Position numbers and translations under genes: made by a program. Shown in pieces: positions 55,545 through 55,817 of a DNA stretch of 55,817 nucleotides (its first letter is position 1; the number at the start of each line of letters is the position of its first letter). Source of the stretch: Beroe ovata (lineage: Eukaryota; Ctenophora; Nuda; Beroida; Beroidae); the NCBI GenBank assembly GCA_946803715.1, contig CAMPET010000156.1, forward strand, positions 17,344-73,160, in the 5' to 3' direction. The notes below the pieces were generated by a model, which saw only the letters and a list, made by a program, of their open reading frames with translations, made no database searches and was not told where the DNA came from.

Positions 55545-55817
55545 CACGCGCACGCACACACACAAGCACACACAAACACATAAACACGCACACACCCATA
55601 GTGGTGTCAACGAATTCCTGCGCAAGAGTAGTACAGTGGTGTCAGCATGTTATGGCGAAAGAGTTACCCATTCGTCACAATCACCCGTCATGACGCACAG
55701 AATAGTGGTGTCAACGTATTTCCACGTCAGGATCATGCAGTTGTGTCAGCATGTTATGACGAATGAGTCCCCCATGCGTCACAGAGACCTGTCTTGACGT
55801 ACCTAATAGTGGTGTCA
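55545..55817. repeat. CA tract followed by a 104-bp tandem repeat
   Basis: A CA/CG-rich microsatellite at 55545-55597 leads into units starting gtggtgtcaacg at 55601, 55705 and 55809 (exact 104-bp spacing). Each unit contains a second internal gtgtcagcatgttatg half. The array runs off the window. Confidence 0.85.

Overview
This window is nuclear DNA from an animal. It carries spliced genes for metazoan-type proteins: a focal adhesion kinase FERM domain, a rhodopsin-like receptor, a BTB-BACK protein, a copine C2 domain, NADPH-cytochrome P450 reductase, coilin and bystin. Introns are short and have GT-AG borders. Between the genes lie many small palindromic transposons, fold-back elements, LINE and Penelope-like remnants, a tRNA-derived SINE and CA/GT microsatellites. 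A non-bilaterian marine animal such as a sponge or cnidarian is plausible, but the sequence alone does not settle the lineage. Several single-N gaps are flanked by near-identical copies, which points to a heterozygous assembly with unmerged haplotypes.

Layout. 1-6.7 kb is compact and entirely on the minus strand: a three-exon BTB-BACK gene running off the left edge, then bystin, a SAND-domain protein and coilin, the last three each an uninterrupted frame. 7-10.7 kb is transposon-rich (a 267-bp palindrome, a LINE tail, nested MITEs). 10.98-15.74 kb is a minus-strand GPCR rebuilt from seven phase-matched exons (TM1 to TM6), with a fold-back element, a LINE fragment and a minisatellite in one intron. 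20.98-32.69 kb is a minus-strand gene of at least fifteen phase-matched exons. It encodes four WWE-type domains and no recognisable catalytic domain. Two intronless genes lie inside its introns on the opposite strand: a CYP46-like cytochrome P450 (21.7-23.2 kb) and a secreted Ly6-type three-finger protein (27.2-27.6 kb). An 820-N gap interrupts the WWE gene and, by phase, hides at least one exon.

33.6-34.3 kb holds the first C2 domain of a copine, without the rest of the gene. 34.3-40.2 kb is repeats, including a Penelope-like remnant. 40.3-42.1 kb is a TMCO4/DUF726-family gene whose nucleophile-elbow serine is glycine. 42.9-45.8 kb is the FMN half of P450 reductase; the FAD/NADPH half is missing. 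46.7-49.8 kb is a large fold-back/satellite structure with a 158-bp unit in inverted arms. 50-53 kb is gene-poor. 53.1-54.7 kb holds six FERM exons of a focal adhesion kinase gene that runs off the right edge, followed by a 104-bp tandem repeat.

Functional links. The P450 and its general redox partner, P450 reductase, both occur within 25 kb, probably by chance. Bystin (ribosome biogenesis) and coilin (Cajal bodies) sit in one compact block and may share promoter regions. Exon joins were made by hand from GT-AG signals and reading phase, and no transcript data were available.
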